This document shows, piece by piece, positions 8,489-16,689 of a DNA stretch of 64,000 nucleotides. A program made the position numbers and the translations under genes. The notes under the pieces were generated by a model. It did no database searches and was not told the DNA's origin. It worked only from the letters and a program-made list of their open reading frames with translations. Location of the stretch: the NCBI GenBank assembly GCA_902475025.1, contig CABRXX010000001.1, forward strand, positions 1-64,000, given 5' to 3'. Position 1 is the stretch's first letter. Every line of letters begins with the position of its first letter. The DNA is from Merdiplasma sp905207905. Lineage in GTDB: Bacteria > Bacillota > Clostridia > Lachnospirales > Lachnospiraceae.

Positions 8489-8570
8489 AAAAGGCTGCTG
8501 CAAATACGATCCAGACAGGTTTCCACTGGGGATGTTGGAAGTATTTTGCAGCAGCCTTTTAAATTTTTTC
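8489..8570 (+). terminator. Terminator after lysC; dispersed palindrome family A, copy 1 (short form)
   Basis: AAAAGGCTGCTGCAAATAC (8489-8507) pairs with GTATTTTGCAGCAGCCTTTT (8541-8560), one base short of perfect, followed by AAATTTTTT. The arm GCTGCTGCAAATAC is the same as in the longer family A copies at 24479, 29449, 44411 and 50005, but here the loop is only 33 bases and lacks the inner TCTCCGAAAA hairpin. T-runs on both sides mean it could terminate transcription from both lysC and the convergent ilvE. Confidence 0.8.
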
Positions 8571-8688
8571 ATAGGAAATTCCTTCCTATGAAAAATGCTC
8601 CGCAGGATTGCACTGCGGCGGGCAGAGAAGATGTCGCTGAAGCAACCCACCGCAGGCGAAGGAGATGTTGCAAAACATCTCTTTTTTT
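8567..8688 (+). repeat. Dispersed multi-hairpin repeat family B, copy 1
   Basis: The unit starts with the hairpin TTTCATAGG/CCTATGAAA, continues AATGCTCCGCAGGATTGCACTGCGGCGG, then GATGTCGCTGAAGC and CACCGCAGG, and ends in an intrinsic terminator GAGATGTT-GCAA-AACATCTC with seven T (8662-8688). The same order of elements recurs at 43257 (full), 48503 (5' half) and 46275 (diverged 3' half). It lies in the convergent gap between lysC and ilvE. The function is unknown to me. Confidence 0.7.
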
Positions 8689-8724
8689 GCTGTTAAAAGC
8701 GTTACTGACAGGAAACATAGGCTT

Positions 8725-9750
8725 TTACTCGATTACCTTGATCCATCCAGCCGGAGCTTCCAGCCGGCCCATCTGAATACCGGTGAGGGTATCATAGAGC
8801 TTTTTGGTGACAGGTCCCATCTGGGCCATGCCGCTGGGAAGGCAGATTTCTTTGCCGTGATCTACGATCTTGCCTACTGGAGAGATGACAGCTGCAGTGC
8901 CGCAAAGGCCGCACTCAGCAAAGTCTTGTACTTCTTCCATGTAAACCTCCCGTTCTTCCACCTCAAGCCCCAGATACTCTTTTGCCACATATACAAGAGA
9001 ACGGCGGGTGATGGAGGGGAGGATGCTGTCAGATTTGGGAGTAACTACTTTTCCGTCTTTGGTGACAAAGAGGAAGTTGGCGCCTCCGGTCTCTTCCACC
9101 TTGGTTCTGGTGGCTGCGTCCAGATACATATTTTCATCATAGCCCTGTCTGTGGGCATCCATGATAGCATACAGACTCATGGCGTAGTTTAATCCGGCTT
9201 TGATGTGGCCTGTGCCATGGGGAGCTGCCCGGTCATAGTCGCAGACCCGGATGGTAATAGGCTTCGCGCCGCCTTTAAAGTAAGGGCCTACCGGGGTAGT
9301 GAAGATGCGGAACTGGTACTCGCTGGCAGGCTTCACACCGATGACCGGATTGCTGCCGAACATATAAGGACGAATGTAAAGAGTGGCGCCGGAACCGTAG
9401 GGAGGAACGTAAGCTGCGTTGGCTTTCACCACAGATACAACAGCATCTACCCAGCGATCTTCCGGGAACACAGGCATTTCCAGACGCAAACAGGAATCTT
9501 TCATCCGGGAGGCATTCAGATCCGGGCGGAAAGTTACAATCTGCCCTTTTTCAGTGGTGTAGGCCTTCAGGCCTTCAAAGCAGGTCTGGGCATACTGCAG
9601 CACACCTGCGCATTCATTGATTACTACATTGGCATCCGAGGTGAGCGTTCCCTCATCCCAGGCGCCGTCTTTATAATTCGCTACAAAGCGTTTGTCAGTC
9701 TGGACGTAATTGAAGCCAAGGCTTGACCAGTCAATATTTTTTTTCTCCAT
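8725..9750 (-). CDS. ilvE: Branched-chain amino acid aminotransferase
   Basis: Transfers amino groups between glutamate and the 2-keto acids of leucine, isoleucine and valine. The 341-residue product is the class IV PLP fold, with GVLQYAQTCFEGLKAY, the PLP lysine in GTGHIKAGLNYA, and EETGGANFLFV. Length matches the longer BCAT form. The ATG at 9750 is preceded on the minus strand by AAAAAAGGAGCC. It is a single gene with its own promoter (9786-9814), convergent with lysC across a gap filled by two repeats. Confidence 0.95.
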   Translation of the reverse strand: MEKKNIDWSSLGFNYVQTDKRFVANYKDGAWDEGTLTSDANVVINECAGVLQYAQTCFEGLKAYTTEKGQIVTFRPDLNASRMKDSCLRLEMPVFPEDRWVDAVVSVVKANAAYVPPYGSGATLYIRPYMFGSNPVIGVKPASEYQFRIFTTPVGPYFKGGAKPITIRVCDYDRAAPHGTGHIKAGLNYAMSLYAIMDAHRQGYDENMYLDAATRTKVEETGGANFLFVTKDGKVVTPKSDSILPSITRRSLVYVAKEYLGLEVEEREVYMEEVQDFAECGLCGTAAVISPVGKIVDHGKEICLPSGMAQMGPVTKKLYDTLTGIQMGRLEAPAGWIKVIE

Positions 9751-9785
9751 AGTACAAAGGCTCCTTTTTTATGTGATTTTACACA

Positions 9786-9814
9786 AGTTTATCACTGTAA
9801 ATGGATGAAGTCAA
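9786..9814 (-). promoter_or_regulatory. Promoter of ilvE with an overlapping dyad
   Basis: On the minus strand TTGACT (9814-9809), 17 bp, TAAACT (9791-9786). A dyad TTTACA...TGTAAA overlaps the -10 region and could bind a regulator. In the 9751-9984 gap nothing else is recognisable. Confidence 0.6.
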
Positions 9815-9984
9815 GACTGGAAAAAAGGAAGATACAGAGAAGACGCAGAGAAAATGCAGGAAAAATAAAGAGAAAAACAGGAGAGTTGGAAAAGAGACAG
9901 GGATTGACGCTGGAAAAGGGGTGCATTATACTGGCTTTAAAGCGGGAAGGATGTTGGGGTAAGGAAAGGAAGAGAAGAGGAAGG

Positions 9985-10929
9985 ATGGAAAAGCGTCTGA
10001 GCTATAGGATTTTGCAGTCAGATCTTCCGGCAACGGCAGAACAGATTTTGAAAAAACGCCTGGGACTTTCCAAACAGGAGATACGCAGGGCCAAATTCCG
10101 GCAGGATGGGATCTGCCTTGACGGCCGGCGGATACGGGTCACAGCTCCTCTTTTGGCAGGCGAGGTGCTGGAAGTGGTTTTGGAGGCGGAGCGCCGGGAG
10201 CAGCGGCTGGCAGAAAAGCTGGAGCCTTTTTCCGGGGAGGAAAGCCATGGCCGGCTGGAAATTCTCTACGAGGACGAGGATCTGCTGCTGATCAATAAGC
10301 CTTCCGGTCTGGCTGCCCATCCAGGTCATGGGCATTACCGGGATACCCTGGCAAACCAGCTGGCAGAATACTTTCAGGGAAGAGCAGCAGTGCGCAGCAT
10401 TGGCCGGCTGGATCTGGAAACTTCAGGCATTATGGTTTTTGGGAAAAGCCAGGCAGCTGCCGCCAGGCTGTGGGAGAAGGGCAGTGTGAAAAAAGAATAC
10501 TATGCGCTGGCGCGAGGGCGTTTTCGATATCCGGAGGGGAGCATCTATCTTCCGATCCGAAAGCGGCCGGGATCTTTAAATCAAATGGAAATTTCTCTGG
10601 AGGGCCAGGAGGCGGTGACTCATTATCGTCTATTGGAAACGTATGGGCATGGTTCTTTGCTGGCATTGCAGCTGGAGACTGGACGCACCCATCAGATTCG
10701 GCTGCACATGGCTGCGGTGGGACATCCGCTGTACGGAGACAGGCTGTACGGCGGATGGCAGGAAATTACTGGATGCAGGTCGAAGGATGTGATCCAAAGG
10801 AGTGCCCTTCACTGCGGCAGAGTGTGGGTGCGTCAGCCTTTTACCGGTCAGCTTTTGGAGCAGGCTGCACCCCTTCCTGAGGATATGGTTCGTTTGATCA
10901 AAGCGCTGTCCGGGACAGGAGAAACCTGA
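9985..10929 (+). CDS. RluA-family pseudouridine synthase
   Basis: Isomerises uridine to pseudouridine in rRNA or tRNA. The 314-residue protein has an N-terminal S4-like segment (about 1-75: FLKKRLGLSKQEIRRAKF-type helix pair), LLINKPSGLAAHPGHG, the catalytic block GRLDLETSGIMVF with the essential Asp, the KKEYYALARG strand and the RTHQIRLHMA motif. The ATG at 9985 follows GAGGAAGG; the frame is open 60 codons upstream but that part is low-complexity Arg/Lys and is not family-like. RluA, RluC and RluD types cannot be separated by eye. Confidence 0.92.
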   Translation: MEKRLSYRILQSDLPATAEQILKKRLGLSKQEIRRAKFRQDGICLDGRRIRVTAPLLAGEVLEVVLEAERREQRLAEKLEPFSGEESHGRLEILYEDEDLLLINKPSGLAAHPGHGHYRDTLANQLAEYFQGRAAVRSIGRLDLETSGIMVFGKSQAAAARLWEKGSVKKEYYALARGRFRYPEGSIYLPIRKRPGSLNQMEISLEGQEAVTHYRLLETYGHGSLLALQLETGRTHQIRLHMAAVGHPLYGDRLYGGWQEITGCRSKDVIQRSALHCGRVWVRQPFTGQLLEQAAPLPEDMVRLIKALSGTGET

Positions 10930-11104
10930 GGAGCGGAAGCAGCAAGATCAAGAGCTGTAAGCTGGTGATAAGCAAATAGCCATAGGATTTAAGACTGTGA
11001 TAAGTAAATACGAACCGGGCTTTTGACATCCTAAGCCAAATAGACAGGAAATGCAGGATATGGGAAACGAATTTGCAAGGAATAGATAAAAGGAGAGAAG
11101 CAGG

Positions 11105-12295
11105 ATGAATAGGAAAAAGCGTTTGAGTACAGCGCTGGCTTTGACCGTGTGGTGCAGCGCCGCCCTGGGAGTACAGGGCGTTTGGGGAGAGGAGACCGGA
11201 GAAGATATTTTTATTGAGGAGGGAGAAGAGATCGTGATTCGCCAGGGCGAATCCCTGGAGGAGGTGCAGGCCAGGGAACAGGCAGAAGCAGAGAAGGCCA
11301 GGGAGCGGGCAGAGCAGGAGGCGAAGCTTCTGGCAGAACAGAGCCTTCTTTTGGAGCCGGCCAGCCAGGATGAGATTCAGAAGCATCTGGAGTATCTTAC
11401 TTCCGTGGACAGTCCTACCGGGTCAGACGGAGAATTGATACTGGCGGACTATATTGCCAGTACGATGGAGAGCTACGGCTATACAGTTGCCCAGCAGAAT
11501 TTTCATGAGGGATTTATTAATGAGAATGGAGTGGATGCCCCTGGAATCAATGTGATTGCAGATCGGGGGGCGGATGCACAGGAACGCACCAATCAGATTT
11601 TTGTGATCGCTACCCATTACGATTCTAAGACCAATCCCTCCAAAGAGGATCCTCTTGCCAATGATAAGACAGGTGTTGCCGTTTTGCTGGAAATGGCAAG
11701 AGTGCTGTCCTTTGAGGAGACGGACACGGGGATCTGTTTTGCCTTTTTTTCCGGAGAGGAGGACGGGCTGTATGGTTCCGCCAATTTTTCGGAATTTTTG
11801 GAGACAGAATTTGCAGAGAGAGTCAGCGGGCTGCTGTATGTGGAACAGGTGGGCTATGAAGCGGAGATGCCTTATGTACTGCTGACTTCCGATGGACAGG
11901 AGAATTTTGTGGGCAATCTGGTAAGAGATACTGGGGAGTCTTTGCTTCTGGTGGAGAATCAGACAGTGGAAGAGGGAGAAGAGGCGCAGAGAACAGAAGT
12001 AATCGGAGATGTTTGCACGGATCAGGAGAGCAAGACAGAGAGGGGGAAGGCTCTGGAAACAGAAACGGAGGATGCGGCCCAGGGCAGCGTCCAGTGGAGC
12101 TATGAGGCAGACCAGGCTCACAGTCATCAGTCCTTCCAGAGGCTTGGAATCCCTGCTGTTACGGTGACGCAGGATATTCGGGAACCGGAGGAAGGACTGA
12201 CTGTGAATTTGGGAGAGCTTCAGTATCTTACAGAGCTTTTCTCTGAAACAGCGGCGCAGATCATGCGGAGTGAGACAGAGCGCTTTTCAGGATAA
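11105..12295 (+). CDS. Secreted M28-family zinc peptidase
   Basis: Probable exported aminopeptidase. The 396-residue protein has a signal peptide (about 1-28, ending GVWG-EE), an acidic then Ala/Glu-rich helical linker (about 30-80, with repeated EQAEAEKARERAEQ), and an M28 domain. The domain shows THYDSK (zinc His), LANDKTGVAVLLEMA (bridging Asp), SGEEDGLYGS (Glu pair) and a late HSHQSFQRLGIPAV for the last zinc His. An acidic insertion (about 285-330) is not typical. The Cys at residue 17 is not in a lipobox, so it is likely secreted rather than a lipoprotein. The ribosome site is AAAGGAGAG. Convergent with the small membrane protein gene downstream. Confidence 0.85.
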   Translation: MNRKKRLSTALALTVWCSAALGVQGVWGEETGEDIFIEEGEEIVIRQGESLEEVQAREQAEAEKARERAEQEAKLLAEQSLLLEPASQDEIQKHLEYLTSVDSPTGSDGELILADYIASTMESYGYTVAQQNFHEGFINENGVDAPGINVIADRGADAQERTNQIFVIATHYDSKTNPSKEDPLANDKTGVAVLLEMARVLSFEETDTGICFAFFSGEEDGLYGSANFSEFLETEFAERVSGLLYVEQVGYEAEMPYVLLTSDGQENFVGNLVRDTGESLLLVENQTVEEGEEAQRTEVIGDVCTDQESKTERGKALETETEDAAQGSVQWSYEADQAHSHQSFQRLGIPAVTVTQDIREPEEGLTVNLGELQYLTELFSETAAQIMRSETERFSG

Positions 12296-12336
12296 AAAGT
12301 TTTGCAGCATTCCCATTTGATTTTAAGAGCTTCAGA

Positions 12337-12681
12337 TTATTTTAAGAGTTTCAGATTATATTCTTTTTTTCCATAAGCGCCGCAGGTACGGTTTGTCTGG
12401 GCTTTCAGGCGGCTTAAATGCTGCTCCCTCTGGGAGAGGAGCTGTCTGTGTTCCTCCTGGATGGGATAATTTCCAAAGATACCGGAGAGCTTTAATTTTG
12501 CTGCGTGAAAGCTGTAGGAAAGACAGATCCCCAGCTTTTGGAAATGATACAAAAGGAGGGCGCCTGCCTTGTGGGTCTGGGCGGTCAGGTAATCCGGATG
12601 AATGCTCAGATAAAAAATCAGGCCGACTGTCAGGGCCAGCAGTATTGCAAGGAACAGAGAATAAACGATCGTATTCGTCAT
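12337..12681 (-). CDS. Small single-pass membrane protein of unknown function
   Basis: The 114-residue product has one strong N-terminal membrane segment (about 5-27, VYSLFLAILLALTVGLIFYL), then a basic, His-rich cytoplasmic-looking helical region (QEEHRQLLSQREQHLSRLKAQ). An excellent ribosome site AAAAGGAGGTCAATATT precedes the ATG at 12681, which is my main reason for preferring this frame over the overlapping plus-strand frame. I do not recognise a family. It is convergent with the M28 peptidase. Confidence 0.6.
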   Translation of the reverse strand: MTNTIVYSLFLAILLALTVGLIFYLSIHPDYLTAQTHKAGALLLYHFQKLGICLSYSFHAAKLKLSGIFGNYPIQEEHRQLLSQREQHLSRLKAQTNRTCGAYGKKEYNLKLLK

Positions 12682-12840
12682 AATATTGACCTCCTTTTTT
12701 GTATTTTCGTTATTATTATCTGTATATTATAACTTAAAAAAGAAATAGTCAATCTATTTAACAGAAAATTAATAAAATAGAGGAAAATTTTAAGAACGGG
12801 GGAAGAACGGCAGGAATGACTGGCGATTTTCACCTGCCTC

Positions 12841-12868
12841 TTGACATTACCATTTTTTTCTTTATAAT
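12841..12868 (+). promoter_or_regulatory. Strong sigma-A promoter before the structured RNA
   Basis: TTGACA at 12841-12846, a 16-bp spacer and TATAAT at 12863-12868: perfect consensus in both hexamers, the strongest-looking promoter in the window. Transcription should start near 12875, more than 430 bp ahead of the arginine decarboxylase start. Confidence 0.88.
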
Positions 12869-12874
12869 CACAAC

Positions 12875-13242
12875 GAAAAAGTGCGGGAAATTTTGGTTTT
12901 CCGTACAGATATTTGACCCTTCTCTTTCAGAGAAGTAAGGCCGAACGGACAGCCGGGTCATTAGCCGATGCGGGGTATAAACTCGCACGCAGCTTTCGCT
13001 GTATCTCATTGATTGAGTTAAAAGCTCAATTTCCCAAGTGGTTCCGGAATGGAACTGGTGTTAAAAGCACAAACTTGCGAAACGGTCAATAAGAGTAGTA
13101 AAAGTATGATTGCTATATAGACTCTCATCCGTTCCCCTGGCAGAAGCCCTGATTTCAGAAGTCCTTTTATGCTTTTGTATCCGGGGTTTGTTTTGGCAGA
13201 TCATAAACGCAGGTATGTGCATAGCGCATCCTGCGTTTTTTT
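12875..13242 (+). ncRNA. Large structured RNA candidate upstream of the polyamine operon
   Basis: Between a consensus promoter and an intrinsic terminator there is no convincing coding frame but dense base-pairing potential. Helices I can see: TGACCC/GGGTCA (12914-12919 with 12955-12960) enclosing TTCTCT/AGAGAA and GGC/GCC; TGCG/CGCA (12969, 12984); CAGC-TTTC-GCTG (12990-13001); ATTGAG/CTCAAT (13012, 13025); CAAGT/ACTTG (13035, 13073) enclosing GTTCC/GGAAC and a GTG-TTAAAAG-CAC hairpin; ACGG/CCGT (13082, 13129) with GAGT/ACTC inside. Size and independent promoter fit a stable non-coding RNA such as the raiA type of Firmicutes, or a long riboswitch-like leader. I cannot assign a family by eye. 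Confidence 0.65.
13205..13242 (+). terminator. Intrinsic terminator between the structured RNA and speA
   Basis: AAACGCAGG (13205-13213) pairs with CCTGCGTTT (13230-13238), with further pairing of ATGTGC and GCGCAT inside, and is followed by a T-run to 13242. It ends 68 bp before the speA start, so it either ends a separate RNA or acts as an attenuator of the polyamine operon. Confidence 0.85.
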
Positions 13243-13310
13243 GCTGGAAATCGGTTTTTTCAGGGCAAAGCAAGCAGCAGGGCGCTATAGTACAGGAGAA
13301 GGAGGTTTTT

Positions 13311-14765
13311 GTGAAAAAGATGAAACTGGATCAAAGCCGCGCCCCGATCTATGAGGCGCTGGAGCGTTTCCGGCAGATGCGGGTCGTACCCTTTGATGTG
13401 CCCGGGCATAAGCGAGGCCGGGGAAATCCTGAGCTGACCGCCTTTCTGGGAGAAAAGTGCGTCAATTTAGATGTCAACAGTATGAAACCTTTGGATAATC
13501 TGTGTCATCCCGTTTCTGTAATTCGGGAGGCTGAGGAGCTGGCAGCAGATGCCTTTGGGGCAGCCCATGCCTTTTTGATGGTGGGGGGAACCACAAGCTC
13601 CGTGCAGAGTATGGTACTGACCGCTTGTAAACGGGGAGATGAAATTATACTTCCCCGCAATGTCCATCGCAGTGTGATCAATGCCCTGGTGCTGTGTGGC
13701 GCTGTGCCAGTGTATGTAAATCCGGATGTGGATCAGCAATTGGGTATTTCTCTTGGGATGACCAGGGAGAGCCTGAAAAAAGCGATTGAGGGACATCCCA
13801 ATGCGGTGGCAGTGCTGGTGAATAATCCCACCTATTATGGCGTTTGTTCCGACCTTCGGGCCATCGTGAGGATGGCTCATGAGGCAGGGATGCTGTGTCT
13901 GGCAGACGAGGCCCATGGAACTCATTTTTATTTCGGGACAGCTATGCCGGTGTCTGCCATGGAGGCAGGAGCAGATATGGCTGCTGTCTCCATGCACAAG
14001 AGCGGCGGAAGCCTGACTCAGTCCAGTCTGCTGCTGTGCGGGCCGGGAGTTCATGCGGGATATGTGCGTCAGATCATCAATCTGACCCAGACCACCTCCG
14101 GCAATTATCTGCTGATGAGCAGCCTGGATATTTCCAGAAGAAATCTGGCTACTCGCGGGCGTCAGGTGTTTCATCAGGTGGAAGATATGGCAGAATACGC
14201 CAGGGAAGAAGTGAACGCTATTGGAGGATACTATGCCTTTGGCAAGGAACTTTGCAACGGTAATTCTGTGTTTGACTTTGATCCTACAAAGTTGTCGATC
14301 AATACCAGAAATATCGGTCTTGCAGGGATCGAGGTATATGATATCCTTCGGGATGAGTATGACATCCAGATTGAGTTTGGAGATATCGGAAATATTCTGG
14401 CATATTTGTCTATGGGAGATCGGATTCAGGAGGTGGAGCGGTTGGTGAGCGCTCTGGCGGAGATTCGCCGCCGGTATCAAAGGGACAGTTCAGATCTTCT
14501 GAAGCAGGAGTACATTGACCCGATTGTAGTGACTTCGCCGCAGGAAGCTTTTTATGCCGAAAAGATAAGCCTGCCCCTTGAGGAAACAAAAGGACAGGTG
14601 TGCAGTGAATTTGTGATGTGCTATCCGCCGGGGATTCCGATCCTGGCTCCAGGGGAGCGGATCACAGCAGAAATACTGGATTATATCCAGTTCGCCAAGG
14701 AAAAAGGCTGCAGTATGACCGGGCCGGAGGATCCGGATATTTTCCGGCTGAATGTTTTAAAGTAA
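13311..14765 (+). CDS. speA: PLP-dependent Orn/Lys/Arg decarboxylase, probable arginine decarboxylase
   Basis: The Bacillus SpeA-type fold-I enzyme most likely decarboxylates arginine to agmatine. The 484-residue product has PFDVPGHKRGRG, GGTTSSVQSM (phosphate-binding), LADEAHGTHF with the PLP-ring Asp and His, and the PLP lysine in SMHKSGGSLTQ. It is the short form without the N-terminal wing domain of the 700-residue enzymes. I chose the GTG at 13311, 5 nt after GGAGG (13301-13305); the next ATG at 13320 is poorly spaced. Lysine or ornithine specificity cannot be excluded, but the ureohydrolase and aminopropyltransferase downstream support agmatine chemistry. Confidence 0.88.
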   Translation: MKKMKLDQSRAPIYEALERFRQMRVVPFDVPGHKRGRGNPELTAFLGEKCVNLDVNSMKPLDNLCHPVSVIREAEELAADAFGAAHAFLMVGGTTSSVQSMVLTACKRGDEIILPRNVHRSVINALVLCGAVPVYVNPDVDQQLGISLGMTRESLKKAIEGHPNAVAVLVNNPTYYGVCSDLRAIVRMAHEAGMLCLADEAHGTHFYFGTAMPVSAMEAGADMAAVSMHKSGGSLTQSSLLLCGPGVHAGYVRQIINLTQTTSGNYLLMSSLDISRRNLATRGRQVFHQVEDMAEYAREEVNAIGGYYAFGKELCNGNSVFDFDPTKLSINTRNIGLAGIEVYDILRDEYDIQIEFGDIGNILAYLSMGDRIQEVERLVSALAEIRRRYQRDSSDLLKQEYIDPIVVTSPQEAFYAEKISLPLEETKGQVCSEFVMCYPPGIPILAPGERITAEILDYIQFAKEKGCSMTGPEDPDIFRLNVLK

Positions 14766-14782
14766 AGAGGGAGGGAAATGGT

Positions 14783-15634
14783 ATGGAAATGTGGTTCAGT
14801 GAGTTTCATACAAAGGATGTGAAACATTCGCTGCGCGTCACCAGACATCTCTATGCTCAGAAAAGCGATTATCAACAGATCGATATTTTTGAGACGCCGG
14901 AATTTGGCCGGGTGCTGGTTCTGGATGGAAATGTGATGCTGACGGAGCGGGATGAATTTATTTATGATGAGATGATTACCCATGTGCCCATGGCGGTGCA
15001 TCCCGGGGTTCGGGATATTCTGGTGATCGGAGCCGGAGACGGCGGCGTGGTGCGGGAGCTGACACGGTATGACAGGGTACGCCGCATTGATCTGGTGGAG
15101 ATGGATCCTCAGGTGGTGGAGGCATGCCGGAAGTTTTTGCCGGGGAATGCCTGCCGGATGGATGATCGGAGGGTGCACATTTATTTTGAAAATGCACTTC
15201 GATTTATTCGGAACAGGGAGGCTGCCTACGATCTGATCATTGTGGATTCGACGGATCCGTTCGGCCCTTCCGAGGGATTGTTTACCAGAGAGTTTTATGG
15301 AAACTGTTATAATGCCCTGAGGGAGGACGGCATCATGGTGAATCAGCAGGGCAGTCCTTTCTATGCGGAGGATGCTGAGGCTATGAAACGCAGTCACAAA
15401 CGGATCGTGAACACCTTTCCTATCAGTAAGGTGTATCAGGCCCACATTCCCACTTATGCGGCAGGTTACTGGCTGTTCGGCTTTGCCAGCAAGAAATACC
15501 ATCCCATTAATGATCTGAATGTGGAGGAATGGGAGAAACAGAATCTGCGGACCCGCTACTACACGACCCGGCTTCATACAGGCGCTTTTGCGCTTCCGGC
15601 TTTTCTGGAAGAAATGCTTTTGGAGGTGGAATGA
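14783..15634 (+). CDS. speE: Spermidine synthase family aminopropyltransferase
   Basis: Normally transfers aminopropyl from decarboxylated SAM to an amine such as putrescine or agmatine. The 283-residue protein has the N-terminal beta region, the SAM-binding GAGDGGVVREL, LVEMDPQVVEACR and the catalytic VDSTDPFGPSEGLF. I saw no SAM decarboxylase (speD) in the window, so either it is elsewhere or this member uses other chemistry. The ATG at 14783 has AGAGGGAGGG upstream. It starts 17 bp after the decarboxylase stop codon and overlaps the next gene, so these are one operon. Confidence 0.9.
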   Translation: MEMWFSEFHTKDVKHSLRVTRHLYAQKSDYQQIDIFETPEFGRVLVLDGNVMLTERDEFIYDEMITHVPMAVHPGVRDILVIGAGDGGVVRELTRYDRVRRIDLVEMDPQVVEACRKFLPGNACRMDDRRVHIYFENALRFIRNREAAYDLIIVDSTDPFGPSEGLFTREFYGNCYNALREDGIMVNQQGSPFYAEDAEAMKRSHKRIVNTFPISKVYQAHIPTYAAGYWLFGFASKKYHPINDLNVEEWEKQNLRTRYYTTRLHTGAFALPAFLEEMLLEVE

Positions 15635-16503
15635 TGGCTATGGAACAGAATGTTGAGACGTTTATCGGCTGTGATGCTCCTTATGAGGAGGCTGCCATTG
15701 TGCTGTTTGGCGCACCCTTTGATTCTACCACATCCTTCCGGCCCGGAGCACGGTTCGGTTCCGCGGCCATGCGGCATGAAAGTTTTGGCTTAGAAACTTA
15801 CAGCCCCTATCAGGATGCAGATCTTACGGATTACAGAGTATTTGACAGCGGAGATATAGAACTGTGTTTTGGAAGTACAGAAAGGGCGCTGTGTGCTATT
15901 GAGGAGCGGACAGAACGAATTTTGCAGGATGGAAAACTTCCCCTGCTTCTTGGAGGGGAACATCTGGTAACGCTTGGAAGTTTTCGGGCAGTCTTGCGTC
16001 ATTATCCCCAAGTGCAAATCCTTCACTTTGATGCTCATGCAGATCTTCGGGACGATTATCTTGGAGCGAAGCTCAGCCATGCTTGTGTGCTGCGGCGCTG
16101 CCATGAGCTTGTGGGAGATGGACGGATCCATCAGTTTGGTATTCGCAGCGGAGACCGGGAGGAATTTCGGTTTGCTATGGAACATACGGATTTTCATCCG
16201 CTGACACTGGAAGGGCTTGAGGAGACTGTACGGAAGCTGAAAGAAAATAATACTCCAGTATACCTTACGATTGATCTGGATTGTCTGGATCCTTCGGTAT
16301 TTCCTGGAACCGGTACACCGGAAGCGGGCGGTCTTTCCTTTTTACAGCTTGTGGAAGCGGTCTATCAGGTGAGTGAATGCAGGATCGTTGGCGCAGATGT
16401 GAATGAACTGGCTCCTATGCTGGATCCGTCCGGGGTATCTACAGCCACAGCCTGCAAAGTACTCAGAGAGCTTTTGCTGGCGATTTTAAGGAGAAGAGGA
16501 TAG
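15631..16503 (+). CDS. speB: Agmatinase-like ureohydrolase
   Basis: Manganese ureohydrolase expected to release urea from agmatine or N-aminopropylagmatine, giving putrescine or spermidine. The 290-residue product carries the metal-binding motifs GGEHLVTLG, HFDAHADLRDDY and LTIDLDCLDPSVFPGTGTP, all with their Asp and His ligands. The ATG at 15631 overlaps the speE stop codon (ATGA). A second ATG at 15634 is better spaced (7 nt) from the GGAGG at 15622-15626, so either may be used. Arginase or guanidino-acid hydrolase activity is possible from sequence, but operon context favours agmatine-type substrates. Confidence 0.88.
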   Translation: MMAMEQNVETFIGCDAPYEEAAIVLFGAPFDSTTSFRPGARFGSAAMRHESFGLETYSPYQDADLTDYRVFDSGDIELCFGSTERALCAIEERTERILQDGKLPLLLGGEHLVTLGSFRAVLRHYPQVQILHFDAHADLRDDYLGAKLSHACVLRRCHELVGDGRIHQFGIRSGDREEFRFAMEHTDFHPLTLEGLEETVRKLKENNTPVYLTIDLDCLDPSVFPGTGTPEAGGLSFLQLVEAVYQVSECRIVGADVNELAPMLDPSGVSTATACKVLRELLLAILRRRG

Positions 16504-16546
16504 CATCCGTGTAATAGGGCTTTTGATACCCTAATCCCGGATACAA
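16503..16546. repeat. Intergenic hairpin between speB and the dehydrogenase gene
   Basis: TAATAGGG and CCCTAAT flank TTTTGAT, with ATCCG and GGAT outside them. The core GGGCTTTTGA(T/C)A(T/C)CCTAA also occurs at 11018-11034 before the M28 gene, so it may be another small dispersed repeat. The rest of the 186-bp gap is A-rich with no gene. Confidence 0.4.
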
Positions 16547-16689
16547 AGGCAGAAGGAACGGAGTAAAAGCTAAAGGAGTCAAAGGATAAGAGACAGAAAA
16601 ATAAGAAACCCAGAAGCAGGAGACATAAAAAAATAGAAACATAAAAGTAGAAGACACAGAAATCAAGAGATAAGTAGGAGGAATGGATT

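Noticed and set aside
9805..9984. N-terminal extension of the pseudouridine synthase
   Set aside because: Sixty codons of almost pure Arg/Lys/Glu with no family match; the ATG at 9985 has a ribosome site and family-like start.
12393..12683. 96-codon plus-strand open frame
   Set aside because: It overlaps the minus-strand small membrane protein gene, which has an AAAAGGAGG site and a membrane segment; the plus frame has neither.
13467..14480. 337-codon minus-strand open frame
   Set aside because: Antisense to the arginine decarboxylase gene; His- and Cys-rich translation typical of a shadow.
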